Source: Aporrectodea caliginosa (taxonomy: Eukaryota > Annelida > Clitellata > Crassiclitellata > Lumbricidae). Taken from it: a stretch of DNA of 64,000 nt. The notes under the pieces were generated by a model that saw only the letters and a program-made list of their open reading frames with translations, was not told the DNA's origin and searched no databases. Numbering within the stretch: position 1 is the first letter of the stretch; each line of letters begins with the position of its first letter. Location: the NCBI GenBank assembly GCA_020284085.1, contig JACEVL010000423.1, positions 62,001 to 126,000 of the forward strand, in the 5' to 3' direction. Made by a program: the position numbers and the translations under genes. This document shows positions 1 to 11,399 of the stretch, piece by piece.

Positions 1-98
1 TGTACAACACAATTGTAACACTGATTAGTGTAAGGCCTACAGATGAAAAAGCAATATTGCAAAATATCCAATAAGTTTTCCTTATCTACTTTGCACAC

Positions 99-1298
99 TC
101 ATGCACAGCCTGTGCAAAGTGCGACTAAATGGTCTGGGCAAGCAAATGAACCACACCTATGTCATGTAGTACGCGATTTCTTGTCTTTACTGCGGTCACA
201 CAGAATGCAACGACCCTGCTTTCTCTTCCTCACAGCATTGTCTGCACCGCCATGGCCATTGTTCTGCTCTTCATAATTGTTTTGTGTCGCATCATCTCGA
301 GCATCGCCTTGTCATTCATGCTGTTGTTCAATGCATTCATGAATTGTGGTTTTGAGCATGAGTGACAATCCAGGAATACTCAGTCTGGATGTTAGATGTT
401 TATAGACCAAATCTTTTCCAAGCTGTTTCAGGAAAAGTCTTCGACGATGTGTTTTCTTTGCATTCCACTGGGGATTCACATGACTCCAGATAATGAAGGC
501 TTTGACTGCAGAGACATCCAGGATATTGTAAAACAACACCATTGGCCACCTGCGAGACTTTCGCTTAGTGGAGTAAGTTTCAACCATTTGATCCAATGTG
601 TCCACACACCCCTTTGAACGATTGTAATCGAGTATGATCTCCGGCTTCTTATCTTCACGGTTGGATATCTGAGCATCTGTATGCATGCTGCTTAGCAGCA
701 TGACACTCTTGCCTTTCTTGGGGACATACGAAACTAGAGTCAGATTTTCCTGATGGCAAAATAGAGTGTCATTGACAACCCTGTCGCGACTTGGTAAAAA
801 CTCCACTGGAATGTCACTCTTATTCTTTCTCAGAGTTCCAGCTAGACTTAGCTTCTTGGACAGCAGATGTCTTGCAAGTGGCACTGAAGTGAAGAAATTA
901 TCCATTGTCACATTCCTTCCAGACCCTTTGATGACTTCAATCAAGTCCCGGACTACACGCTCTCCTTGATTCTTTTCCGGTGGGTCACCAGCTCGTTTAC
1001 CAGTGTAAACTTGCATGTTCAACGCAAAGCTTTTGCTCGAGTCGCAAAGTGCCCATAATTTAATCCCGTACATTGGAGGTTTTGATTTCATGTACTGTCG
1101 AAAGGGACAATGACCTCTGAAGCCCACAAGCTGTTCATCCACAGTGACGTTTTCATATGGAATGAAACTCTGTGAGAGTGTGGCTACCCCCGATTCAAAT
1201 ACGTCACGTATTGGCGCCAGTCTATCTCTTCTGTTTCGCCCAAGTCCCGTTTCTCTGGTTTCTTTGTCATCAAAACGAAGAATTTTTCGAGTCGCCAT
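99..1298 (-). pseudogene. piggyBac-type DDD transposase, broken
   Basis: Seen: a 328-codon open stretch (1298 to 312) with the piggyBac catalytic pattern: VDEQL (Asp54), TMDNFF (Asp133) and CVDTLDQM (Asp233), counting from the Met at 1298. Reading continues in the same frame past a TGA at 312-314 and a second TGA at 162-164 to a final stop at 99-101. That tail holds a cysteine-rich region (RCILC, then HRCG, FACPDH, LCTGC) like the C-terminal zinc-binding domain of piggyBac transposases. Known: this family cuts and pastes DNA at TTAA. The N-terminal part expected before RFDDKETR is missing, and an in-frame TAA lies just upstream of 1298. It is therefore a truncated, dead copy. Both internal stops are TGA. 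Confidence 0.85.
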
Positions 1299-1326
1299 TG
1301 TTGTTATCTCTTATAAATATACGCGC

Positions 1327-1747
1327 CAGTATTGCCAGGTACTTTCCGGAAATCCCGCCCAAAGCTTTCCCAAAATCCGCCCAAAAGTAGCCAAATATAA
1401 ATTATAACGTAAACAAAATGAAAATAGCTGAAAATGATCAGAATTTATGTAATTATTTACTTCTATTTGAACTTTGGTACCAGTGTAAGTCTTGTTTCAT
1501 CGTAAAGTTCAAAAATTGAATGCATCTGAACGACGCCAAAAGTGACAAAGCAAAACACCCTAGTTCTAAAATCTCGCTCGCTAAGCATCTGAATATTTTC
1601 CCCAGCTTTTGCAATACCGTTTTCCGTACAGCGGACAAGAATGAAAGTAGCCCAAAAAACCGCAACCCGCGGACAGCGAATTTTTCCCGCAACTAAAATT
1701 TGAAAGTAGCCCAATTGGGCGGGAAAACCGCGGAACTGGCAACACTG
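1327..1747. mobile_element. hAT-type MITE with 8-bp target duplication
   Basis: Left end CAGTATTGCCAGG and right end (reverse complement) CAGTGTTGCCAG form imperfect terminal inverted repeats. Flanks are atacgcgc (1319-1326) and atacgcac (1748-1755), an 8-bp duplication with one mismatch, as expected for hAT. Subterminal copies of gggctactttc are typical of such MITEs. No coding capacity. It sits just upstream of the piggyBac transposase remnant, so it inserted into that element. Confidence 0.75.
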
Positions 1748-1755
1748 ATACGCAC

Positions 1756-2073
1756 ATCCTGTCTGGCAACAAAGAATATGTAATCTAAGAAAGGAGTCCA
1801 TAGATATAAAAATGCCAAGTTAGATAATTGACTTATAAATGCCGCAATATAACACATGGGGTGCATTTGCACCCCGAGGACCGCAATGTATAAACCTCAA
1901 AATTATCAGAAATGTTGAGGGGTACAATTATGGGCAAATAGGGTTAAGTGCATCCTCATAAATAAGGAAAAGTCATAAAATGTAGGCGTCATATCATGAG
2001 TCCTTCTGGGTGAAACAAAGGAACAAAGTGTGACTAGGGGTGCAAATGCACCCCAAGAACGTCACAGGGTTAA
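1756..2073 (-). mobile_element. 5' end of the piggyBac element (TTAA, terminal repeat, palindrome)
   Basis: The right edge reads ...cacaggg then TTAA at 2070-2073. Inward of the terminal CCCTGTGACGTTCTT (15 nt) is the palindrome GGGGTGCATTTGCACCCC (2037-2054), and the same palindrome recurs at 1858-1875. TTAA plus CCC and a subterminal palindrome are piggyBac hallmarks. It lies upstream of the transposase remnant, so it is the 5' end. The other end would lie left of the window. Confidence 0.7.
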
Positions 2074-2289
2074 AGCCCGAAAACGAGGCCGCTGGAATAT
2101 TATTTAATCGATAAGTTGTTATTTTGTGTGTTGTACTTTTTGCAAGTCGTAAGCTTTGAAAAGAAATTAAACAGTCTCGCTTAAGCTTGACTGCGTCCAT
2201 GAATTTCAACCAATCAAAACGCGTCATTTCAATTTAAATTAGCTGCGGAACTCTCGATAAGGTGTTATTATATCTATGGTTGTGGCTTC

Positions 2290-2545
2290 AAAAAATTAGC
2301 GAAGGGAATATACGTCATGTTCCCTCTAGCGATGAAAAATAATATCTCATTGGTTGTAACCGATTGGTTAGAGCGCTCGCCTTGTAACACGGAGTGTACG
2401 GGTTTGAGCCTCCTCTCGTTTAAAGGGTTACTGTGTCGGGACTTTGAGCATTGAGCAAGTCCTTGCTCACAACAGCTCAGCGTCGTCGATTGATGATTGG
2501 TCATTATACAGTGTCGCTTAATAAATGCACAGATATATTAGGATT
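2290..2545 (+). mobile_element. SINE-C copy (tRNA-derived head)
   Basis: Contains an A-box-like gattggttagagcgctcg and a B-box-like gggtttgagcctcc at tRNA-like spacing, then the family body ending ttaataaatgcacagata. Other copies are near 7.8, 38.6, 45.6 and 58.1 kb on this strand, and near 5.2, 42.9 and 60.9 kb on the other. Confidence 0.65.
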
Positions 2546-2650
2546 ATTCTTCGCGCGCCTATCCCAAGATGTCGCTAAGGAATCGATGATACAGTGATCG
2601 TCTTAGACACCTTTAACAAGCATTCTTCCGATGCTATAAATAAAGCAATC
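2546..2650 (+). repeat. HR3 module
   Basis: Matches the HR3 plan: aagatgtcgctaag, then cttagacaccttt, gcattcttccgatgctataa and aataaagcaatcg. It directly follows SINE-C, an order repeated near 38.8, 45.8 and 58.4 kb. Confidence 0.6.
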
Positions 2651-2667
2651 GTTAAATAATTGTGTAA

Positions 2668-2752
2668 GAGCTGTTACAGTATTATGCCAAAAATAATCTT
2701 TGTCGGCGGCAACGGCCTGTGTTGTCATAAGCTGCCGTTAAACTGTGGATCC
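2668..2752 (+). mobile_element. HR1 hairpin retroposon
   Basis: Reads gagctgttacagtattatgc, then ctttgtcggcggcaacgg, and ends gctgccgttaaactgtgg atcc. Stem CGGCGGC pairs with GCTGCCG (one G-T pair) across a 20-nt loop. No target duplication found here. Confidence 0.7.
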
Positions 2753-2884
2753 AAAAAAATTGTGTATTGGAGAAAATTGTGTATTGGAGAAAGTAGCCAA
2801 GATGGCAAAAAAACATGTAGAGCCAGTGTATATCGCACGATGATGCACTCAAACCAAGCCGTAATCAGGCCAGTATCCTGAAGA

Positions 2885-3070
2885 TCAGTCCATTACGAGG
2901 AAGAGGCGGTTTATGTTGGATAAGAAGGTCAGTCTTAAGTTGAGAATGAATTGACATAGGCGACTGAACAGAACGGACAGATACAGGGAGAGAGCAATCG
3001 AAAAGGACAGTCCTAGCCATGACAATCCGATGACCTCGCGGAATGGTGGAAGGGAAGAATACTGGAAGCC
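2885..3070. repeat. Unclassified repeat shared with 8330-8420
   Basis: The stretch taagttgagaatgaattgac, then aggcgactgaacagaacgg and acagatacagg, recurs in nearly the same form at 8330-8420. I cannot assign a class. Confidence 0.4.
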
Positions 3071-3096
3071 CGCACTGAAAGCAATGTCCTGGAGTG

Positions 3097-3300
3097 TTAC
3101 CTTCGTATGTAAATATGCTTGCATGTATGTATTATTTTATCCTCTCCTTCAGCTACACGGATCCTTTTTCTCCACTTGTTTCTTTCACCAGTATCTTCTT
3201 TCTTAAATCTGAAAGACTTCAGATCTTGTTGTATAATGTCTCCCCATCTCTTCTTCTGCCGTCCGTGACTGCGGTGTCCGGTGACCTCTGCTCTCATAAT
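3097..3300 (-). pseudogene. C-terminal tail of a LINE reverse-transcriptase protein
   Basis: The 66-residue frame contains GRQKKRWGDI followed by RNKWRKRIRVAE. This is the basic W..D...R..W tail found after the reverse transcriptase of several LINE clades. No RT core is present. It is a short 5'-truncated or decayed remnant; the exact clade is not resolved. Confidence 0.55.
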
Positions 3301-3439
3301 GCAGAGGTCAAGCTGCTTTCATGCGTAGAATCTCAACCTAGGCTCTGGTGCTTTGTCAGTTATGAAAGCATGCACATCTGATTGTATCTATGTACATGTA
3401 GGCTAAGTAGGCCTATGCATGTATATAAGCATGAATCAG

Positions 3440-4260
3440 TAGCACGTTTTAAATACCTCAACAAGAAACTATCAATTTACCGATCTTACCATCCATTATC
3501 TTTATCAGCTCACTTTTCTCATCTTATGTAACCTATCAATTTACCTTTCTTACCTTTGTGTTGCCTATATCCGTTTACCTTTCTTACCTTTGCACACTAA
3601 TATTTCCGATATAAGGAACGCATCTGGTGGTCTGCTTTGACGTTTTCTCGCATCGATGCTTCGCTGGAACCGTCGTCCAGTTTTCTTTAAGAGTGACCAT
3701 GGCACCGACATCCATCAGACCATAACCGAAGTGATGGCTGACTGCAGAGGCAGAGGAAACACATAAGATCGCTTAACCGTTAAACCAGATCATGCCAATA
3801 GAAATGAAAGGTAAGTTAGGGTGATGCAAAGTAAAGTAAGCTATGTTCTGGAAATTTAAGTAATGTAAAGAAAGGTAATATCAGGTAATGAAGCAGTGAC
3901 AAGGTACTTTCTAGTAAGGTAAGTCAATGTCAAGTATTTCCTATAGTAAAGTAAAGTGAGGTATGACCTTACCTCTCGTTCCTTACCTGACCGGGACTTA
4001 ATTTGCCATTGTAAAATAAGATCAGGTCGGGCAGGGGAAGGAGGTAAAGCAAAGGCAATTAAAGGTTAGGCTTGATGAGTTCTTGTAAGGTAAGATAAAT
4101 TAATTAAGATAATGTCAGGCCCTAAGGTAAGTAAGGCAATGTACATTTAGGGGAGGCAATGTGAATTGGTAAGTACAAGCAAGGAGCATAAAGGGAAGCA
4201 AGATAAACAAAGGTTCAAGTAGCAAATACTTAGCTCAGGCAGTGGTTGGTAATCGCATCT
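3440..4260. repeat. AGGTAA/TTACCT-rich degenerate repeat
   Basis: Begins with ttacctttcttacctttg units, passes a unique-looking core (gcatcgatgc, gtcgtccagttttct, gtgaccatgg), then has dozens of aggtaa/aagtaa steps. Core and flanks recur at 24640-25200 with the core inverted relative to the flanking block. No gene seen. Confidence 0.5.
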
Positions 4261-4329
4261 GACTAACTTCTATAACGTCGATGGTCGCTTTCAGTAGAGA
4301 AGCTAATGCGGAATTAAGGAGACAGTAAT

Positions 4330-5060
4330 CTTATCCAATCCAATCCAATACAATCGAATCCAATCTAATCTAGTCTAATCATTCTTTATCATCATTTTGT
4401 GGTCGCTAAGGACCGTTAACATCGACGTTACTTAATTTGGTGTATGGCCTCTAGATTTTAAGCGCGTTGTCTTTATCTATAGCGTAAGAAAACCCGTTAT
4501 AAAGGTGTTTAAGGCGACAACTATATCGTTAATTGTTACGCGACATCTTGTGGCCGCGAAGGTCAGTTACGTCGACATTCAACTGATATTCCAATTAAAT
4601 ACATTTCCATCATTAGGTTTAGTTCCTGTTTAGCGACACTGCGTCATAACAGAGATAATCAGCCTCGCCCTCCTGCATCCAGGGTTCAGACTGGCACCAC
4701 CGAAGGATATTGCAATGACCGAGAGTCTCTTTCATGTGTACGTAGCTTGTCGGCATTGTGTCACAGCGTAAATTATCAGCGTCGCCCATCCTCTTATTGC
4801 AGCCTTCGGAAGGCGCCAATAGATGGTAGGCAATTTAACCACTGTTTATCATCATTTTGTGCCCGCCATGGACCATTATTAACGTCAACCTTACCCTTGA
4901 GTCGGTTATGGCATCTAGACTTAGTGTACCAATTGAGCGCATTGGCTCTATTTATAGCATCGGATGAATGCGTGTTAATGGTGTTTAAGACGAGCAATGT
5001 TCTTATCCATTATTTAGCGATATCTTGGGATTGGCGCGTGACGAATAATCATAATAATTA
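4330..5060 (-). repeat. Chain of HR3 and HR2 hairpin modules
   Basis: In succession on the minus strand: HR3-type boxes near 4390-4580, HR2-like hairpins near 4618-4700 and 4743-4830 (cagcgtcgcccatcctc), and a second HR3 set at 4845-5045. The head is a short (aatct) run at 4330-4380. No coding potential. Confidence 0.55.
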
Positions 5061-5139
5061 TATTTGTGTATTTATTAGGCACTACTGTCTAATGACCAAG
5101 CACAAGTCTTTGGGGCTGAGCAATTTTGAGTGAAGAACT

Positions 5140-5335
5140 TTTTCAAATTCCCTTCACAGTAACAATCTCGGAGGAGAAGTTTCGAACCCTTAGTCTTCGC
5201 GTTACAAGGCAAGTACTCATCCAATCGGCAACAGCGTATCACAAATCCTAGGTGAAAATGAAACTATTCCCTCGACAGAAACTGACCAAGCAGTGTCTCC
5301 ACCTGGCGATGATTTCAACCCCAACCCCGTCACCA
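5140..5335 (-). mobile_element. SINE-C copy, diverged
   Basis: On the minus strand the B-box side reads aagggttcgaaacttctcc, and upstream lies the family 5' part (gtggagacactgcttggtc). It matches the 58.1 and 38.6 kb copies in order. Confidence 0.55.
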
Positions 5336-5339
5336 GTTC

Positions 5340-6060
5340 TGTCCCTTGCCGCCTGATCTTTCCATCGACAATGTACGGCCAGTGTACTCATTACAGCTCA
5401 GTTGGCTAGGGAGGAAGGTGTGACACAAATCTTTAAATAAATTATTGCCCATGCGGAGATTTGAACCCCAATCTCCCTATTGACAGATCAGCACGCTAAC
5501 CGTGCACTATCCTATTGCGCACCATCATTTGAGTTCTTATTTCAAACTTCAGCAAACTGCAATTGAATATGCCACTTCTAACTTGCACTACTGAAATATT
5601 TTGTCTCGCATAAATTTTACAGAAAGTTGCACTTAATGTAAATGTGTCTAATGTAAACTGCACTCAATGCAAACTGCAATTAATGTGGATTGCACCAAAA
5701 TGCAAACACGAAATAATGTAAACTCCATTTAATATAAACTTCATTTAATGTAAACTTCAAATAATTACGTATACTGAATTTATTATGAAACGCAATTAAT
5801 ACAGACTGCAATAAATGTAAACTGCACTTGATGTAAATTGCAATTCATGGGATATGAAGGGGTTTCGCTCATCTGCCTAGGGACCAGTTCTTCGGAACAA
5901 TATCTGCATGGAGAAACAAACAGTTCTTCATCAGAAATCGTCTTCTGATCGTCTCCACGGTTACATGATTACGATTGTGTTTTGGTGCGCCATCGCTCGA
6001 TGCCTTGTGCACTAGACACCACAGTTACTAATTGATTTTTATTTTTTCGACTTCAAATTG
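5340..6060 (-). repeat. Composite repeat with a 'TGTAAACTGCAATTAA' minisatellite
   Basis: Between about 5600 and 5860 an imperfect unit near 17-20 bp (aatgtaaactgcaattaa and variants) is repeated. Flanks include a tRNA-like stretch (5455-5520, gatttgaaccccaatctcc) and an end reading gcgctcgatgccttgtg. The whole block returns inverted at about 44720-45480. The outer flank alone recurs at 41575-41840. Confidence 0.6.
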
Positions 6061-6189
6061 AAATAAATAACAATTAAAGCCTCGCTTCTTAAATGCTCTT
6101 CCGACTATCACCCTTCTGGCTATCTTTTGAAGAATACCTGTCCTGATCAATTATTATTAACAGAAACTATGCAATGGCAAACATTAAAT

Positions 6190-6590
6190 CCGTTGGTTAT
6201 AACCATTTTCTAGCCGTCAAGGGCCGTTAACGTCGAATTCCCATACGTGGGATGGAGCTTGTGATGGAGTCTAGCGAATAAACGGATTTGCTATATATAG
6301 GATTGGAAGAATTCGTGTTAAAGGTGTCTAAGACGAAGACTGTATTACTCATTATTTAGCGACACCTTAGCGACACCCAAGGTCAAAATCGTCGACTTTT
6401 AACTTCTATTCTAATTAGATATTAGATAAGATAATTACATTTCCATACATTCCTGTTTAACGACGCTGCGTCATAAGACAGATAATTAATCAGCGTTACC
6501 ATCCTTTAACGAGGCTTAACCGAGTATAGGACAGTTGTCTAGATTGCGTTTCATGTACACGCAGTTTACTGTAGGCTACACCGTAGCATC
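6190..6590 (-). repeat. HR3/HR2 chain
   Basis: Shows the reverse of HR3 (aaaggtgtctaagacgaag near 6320) and an HR2-like hairpin near 6445-6510 (tttaacgacgctgcgtcat). No gene. Confidence 0.5.
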
Positions 6591-6689
6591 ATGCTTTCTA
6601 CTCGGCCTGACCTCCCGGATTCTGACCTGGCACCGAAACGGACCAAACAACTATTAAAGTTGTCTAAAAAGATCATTGCATTCTCCAGC

Positions 6690-7060
6690 ATATTACGCCA
6701 TCTAGTATTGTATTGTATTGTATTTGAACACTTGTTTATAGCGCCTCTACCAGATTGCCCATTCAGAGGCGCTCCCGACTACTGCGCGGACGTTGAATCT
6801 GAGTTTCACGCCGAAGCGCATGAGCAATTGCGAGTGAAGGACTTGCCCAGGGTCCCTACGCGGCGGCTTGAGGTGGATTCGAACCCGCAACCCTCCAGCT
6901 GCAAGGCACCGAACATACCCCCAAACCACCGCGCCCCAGTATATTGTGTTGTATTGTGTTGTATTGTACTCCACGTTTATATTGCGACCGAGCCACCCGC
7001 AGTAAAGATCCGAGAAATTAATCTCTGATAAACCGACCGACCGGGAAGCGAACATGATTT
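6690..7060 (-). mobile_element. Twin SINE (units D and E), truncated at its 5' end
   Basis: Unit E (about 6700-6940, minus) has an A-box-like gcgcggtggtttgggg, a B box gggttcgaatcc, and a (AATAC)n tail. Unit D (about 6945-7055) joins its 5' side and ends in an AACAC-rich tail. The same D-then-E order is seen at 39515-39925, where the tRNA-like head of D is complete. Confidence 0.65.
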
Positions 7061-7289
7061 GACTAATCTGGTCTCCTTGACTTGGTTGTTGCTTGGGCTG
7101 AGAAATTACGAAGCATTTTTGCAATGGATTACTTTATATTCCGTTGTATTACATGACATGGCTTTGCAGTCGTCTTCCATATCCTATGTGATTTCGATCT
7201 GGCTTCTTTTCATCGGATTCACTTGAATCGACCGATAGAGATCTGGAATGAGGCCAGCGTCTGTGAATGGAGCTACACGGATCTAAGCA

Positions 7290-7735
7290 CAGGTAATCTT
7301 ATCACCATTTCATATAATCATAATTATATTCTAATCTTAACTGATCATTTAATCTAATCAGGTTATCTATTCTGATCTAGTTTAAGTATAATGTAGTCTT
7401 TAGTATTCCAATCATAATAACCTAATCATTCTCTAACATAACCATAATGATCTAATCTAATGGTCTAGTCATTTAATCTAAGCATTATGTAGCATTCTTA
7501 CAACCTACTGTTAACCAATCATCTAATCTTTTCAAATCCTGTCTAATCTATTCATCCAGTATCATCGGATCTACAGTGTATTATGGTCTAACCTTCACTG
7601 ATATAATAATCTAATCTCTCGAATCTAATCATCATCTCATCTTGTCTGATCTGATCTCATAATCTAATCTAACCTGGTAATCTAATCTTGTCTAATTTAT
7701 TATGATCTAACTCTCATCATAGCGTCCAGACGTCA
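7290..7735. repeat. Degenerate (AATCT)n satellite
   Basis: About 430 bp of irregular aatct/atcta units (ctaatctaatctaatc and variants). It is followed directly by a SINE-C unit, as at 38281-38480, so the two form one larger repeat. Confidence 0.6.
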
Positions 7736-7737
7736 AA

Positions 7738-8150
7738 ATACCACTTCCATCACTCGCCGCCAAGTGGAGACACTGCTTGATCAGTTTATGTAAAATGAAT
7801 TGATTGATTTTGACCGGGGATTTTGTGGGATACAGTTGCCAATAATTGGATGATTGCTTTATAACATGCCTGGCACAGGTTCGAGCCTCCTCATCTGAGA
7901 CGGTTACTGTGTAGGGACATAGAATTCCACAACACTCCCGAATTTGTTGGGAAGGTAGACGTTAACGGCCCCTGGCGGCCACGAAATGGCAATAAGAAAA
8001 GGAAAACTGCCGATCATCGGTGTGCGAAGCCCTGATAGCCGAGCAGAGTGAAGCTGATCATTTACGTTGTGACACAGCGTCATTAAACAACGTATACGTG
8101 GAAGAAAATTTCGGTCACTGTTAATAGCAGTAATAATCAATTACCTCAAT
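7738..8150 (+). repeat. SINE-C followed by HR3/HR2 modules
   Basis: Starts gcgtccagacgtcaaaat and gtggagacactgcttgatc, then a degraded A box and a clear B-box-like aggttcgagcctcc (about 7876). A hairpin with gacgttaacggcccctgg and an HR2 (agctgatcatttacgttgtg) follow. No gene. Confidence 0.55.
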
Positions 8151-8189
8151 CGTGGTATGTAATTTGTTTCCCGCTGGTACGAAGTATCA

Positions 8190-8770
8190 AATACTAAAGG
8201 CATCTCGTAATTTTTTTGTATAACGACACCGTGTCGTAATGAGGATGATTGGCGTCATCCTCCTCATTTATCAAGGCTTCGGACTGGCACTTCCCGATGG
8301 TAGGCAGTTTATCAGCACTTTTCGACCAGAGATACATACGTAAGTTCAGAATGAAATGACAAAGGCGACTGAGGAGAACGGACAGATACAGGAAGAGTTC
8401 CGCAATATAGGTCCAGGTAAGATGACCAGTCTCCGTCACAGAGTGACCGATATATTATGAGACAAGAGATTTTCTTGAACAACCTTTCTGACACGACGCA
8501 GCCCTCGTGAATAAGATGGTGCCCTACTATTAGCTTATGAATGGCGTTATAATAGTTTCGAGATTACGATTGAGTAGGAAACTTTTTAGTTTGGTTACAA
8601 GAGCCTTTCAAGTCGGGTTCAGATTACCATGATTAGCGTCTCATAGTAGTAGTATTGGACTGTTTAACGACTAGCTGTATGGTAACAAAGACCCTTAGCG
8701 TCGCCCTCCTCCTTCCTCCAGGCTTGGGACTGGCACTGAGACTGGCACAAAGCACGGAGGTGCAATGCAC
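8190..8770 (-). repeat. HR2 modules and a LINE/SINE 3' tail
   Basis: HR2-type pieces at about 8210-8300 and 8660-8760 (cgtcgccctcctccttcctc). Between them, 8500-8570 resembles a repeat end seen at 32150-32220 (gcgttataatagtttcgagattacgattg in part). No coding frame supported. Confidence 0.45.
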
Positions 8771-9700
8771 GAACGTTCAGTGGCGGAGGTAATGTTGCCC
8801 TTGCGTACTTGGTCACCGATCCTCGTCTCCGCTTGGCCAGGAGACAGACCGGGCTGAAGCTCATCTTCCCTGGCTGGCCAGATGTCAGGATCGGCTGAAG
8901 CCCCCTCGCCCCGTCAAGGCGTACGCATCGGACATCTACGCCGTCGAGTGAAACTTCTGAGGCAGTTGCTCGAACGGCGCTCCGAGGGGGTTAGCGTCTC
9001 ATCCATACAGATTCGGAATTTATATCATAGGCAGAGAACGTTTCGAAGGTGTTTAACGACGCAATCCGATTGTCCATTGTCTAACGAAATCTGACGGTTT
9101 TCAGGACCATTGACGTTGAACTTGCCTTACCTGAATAATGTATGGATGCATGTATCGTAATCGTTATCTCGAGATTTATCTAGCGCTCGAGTTCGTTAAG
9201 TAGAGGGAACGAACTTATTCATAGGCGCTCAGTCAAAACCGAGTCGATAGGCAATTAAGGTGATCAGGCGAAGGTAAACTCAATGAGACATGCGAGAAGC
9301 GTTTAGAAGTAAACATCAACTGATTGTAGTATTTAATCCTTTATGTGACCTGAGGATGCAACAAAATGTCCTTGACCATGACCTTTGAAGGTGAAGATGA
9401 CCCCGAATGACGAAAACAATGTCAGAAATGAATTCTACATACCGAAATCAGTAACATTGGAGGTATTACATACACCGTGCATGTACTGTAAGAAACAAAA
9501 AAAGTTGATTTTCCGACGGCGGCCATATTGGTTTGGCTATAGCGTCATTCATGGCGTCATGGCCGACAAGCACCTCGGTGATTTTTCATGTCTAGGGACC
9601 CACTGACTGAGTGGAAGTGAGAGACTCCCCCATCACCATTTTGCAGACGGGTCTTCAGGCCACATAATGGATTAATTACTTTTTAGCTATTATATGTAGT
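8771..9700. other. No recognised gene or repeat
   Basis: A locally GC-rich stretch (8860-9000) and ordinary sequence. Short open frames here show no motif I recognise. An HR-like hairpin edge (tgtctaacgaaatctgacgg) may lie near 9080. Confidence 0.4.
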
Positions 9701-10020
9701 GTCTATGTTTTACGTATGTCCGTTTGTATGTATGTATGTATGTATGGGTGTATGTGCGGGTGTATGCATGTATGATGTGCAGGTGTGTATGTTTGTATGT
9801 ATGCATATGCCTCTATGTAGGCATGTTTGTATTTGTTTATTCATATATTTGCATTGTGCATGTATGTATGCATGCATCTATGTATTATTATTTTGTGTGT
9901 AATGTGCATATATGTACGTAGGTACGTAGGTACGTACGTATGTATGTATGTATATATGTATGTAAGTAGGTGGGTAGGTAGGTAGGTAGGTAGGTACATA
10001 TGTATATTAAGGTATGTATA
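9700..10020. repeat. (ATGT)n/(GTAG)n microsatellite
   Basis: Imperfect tetranucleotide tract shifting from atgtatgt to ggtaggta. The low-complexity translations on both strands are artefacts. Confidence 0.9.
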
Positions 10021-10721
10021 TATTGTCTTCGAGTAAGAAATCATTAGTTAGAAAATCTATCCGCCAGTTATGCAGCGGCTTTTTATTATCTCACAGTGGA
10101 ACTGACCATGAAAGATAGGTCGACCTCAACGGCTGAGCAGGTCCCTAGATGGCGTTAAACCTCTTGCTAATGTGATTCTCTCTTTAGACACCTTTAGTAC
10201 GTTTCAATGGAACATATAAATAGAATGCAATCAATGTAAATTTATTTTCTCTATGTTTCCAGAATTTTCTCAACTCCGTACAAAAACCAATGACAACAAT
10301 GATGATGAATATTATTGCGAGTTAAGGGTGTGTTCAAAGTTTCTACAGGTACTATAACCATCTCAGGGGAGGAGAATTGAATTTAGAAATTTATGTGTTT
10401 GCTACGGGACCTTTCCAGACGCTCACCTCTTCCAATGTACTTTAGCCGATAAACTGAAGACGTCGATGATAAAGTGAATACATTGTAGTATCATGGATTG
10501 ACCCTATATTCAAGTAGGCGTTAACTTTATGCCGAGTACTATATCTTCCTGAGTATCATTACTTCGTATACAGAGATAGAGACTCAGTGTGTGATTAAAT
10601 ATATCGAACTTATTGAAACAGAGATGGGTCGCAGCTATACGAATGTAAAAGAATATAGTCTGAGGATTTGGGCAGTTTTCGTCGAGGCCTGTTGCCTGTT
10701 TGTTTCCTAAGTAGTTCTGCC

Positions 10722-11119
10722 AAGTTTTCCATTGTGTAGTTTAATTAGCGAGTCGTCAGAAATGGTCGGAGGCTGCACATGCAGTTCATGTACAATAGTG
10801 TCATCAGTAGTAATAATTAAGTCCAAGATAACCCCTTGACGGTGAGTGATCTCTTTTACATGTTGAACGAATCCAAACTGTTTTAGTAACTCGGTGCTTT
10901 CTTCAAGATAGACGTTAAATTCACCAAGTATAACAAGTTGACTGTTGCGAGTAACTATGCTCTCGAGAACTGATGCAAATTATTCAAAGAATTTAACAGT
11001 AATCGGCGCTGATCCAGGACGGTAGATGGTGAATACAGTTGTCGGACCTTGAGCTGAGGGAAAACTGAGGCAAAGCGCCTCAAACGAATTAACTTCCATG
11101 TCTAACCGGATGATTGACG
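10722..11119 (-). pseudogene. LINE apurinic-type endonuclease fragment
   Basis: Reading from about 11119 down, one frame gives IRLDMEVNSFEALCLSF, then FTIYRPGS, LVILGEFNVYLEE, THRQGVILDLIIT and PPTISDDSLI. This is the second half of an exonuclease-endonuclease-phosphatase domain as in CR1/L2-like LINEs. The usual GDFN is GEFN and the usual SDH is SDD, and a stop interrupts FFE*FAS. It is a dead fragment of about 130 codons. Confidence 0.7.
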
Positions 11120-11399
11120 CACGCAGAGTTGAGCGGTAGGCTAATAGACGGCAATGCAGCTACGGCGCTTTTACTAACACAGAACTTATGCAGTCGGTAT
11201 CGTGTCCTGCGAGGCCAACCGAGTTGTTTCGTCTTGTCGCTTGTACAACGGTCGCTTCGTTGAAAGAGACTCGTTACGAGGAAACTGGTTGTCAACTGAC
11301 CATGTCGTTTTATACTACTACTTTTCTGTTTCATAATATATCCTACTTTTACTTCGTTTTCCTCATCTTTCAGTAGTAGTACATTACATTAATATTTAT

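Noticed and set aside
1858..1875. Second GGGGTGCATTTGCACCCC palindrome as the end of an independent MITE
   Set aside because: No TTAA or terminal repeat lies at 17 or 44 nt outside it. More likely an internal repeat of the same piggyBac end.
2700..2745. HR hairpins as integron attC-like sites (GTTAAAC fits GTTRRRY)
   Set aside because: The left end lacks the matching RYYYAAC box, this is animal DNA, and no integrase is present. The target duplications fit retroposition.
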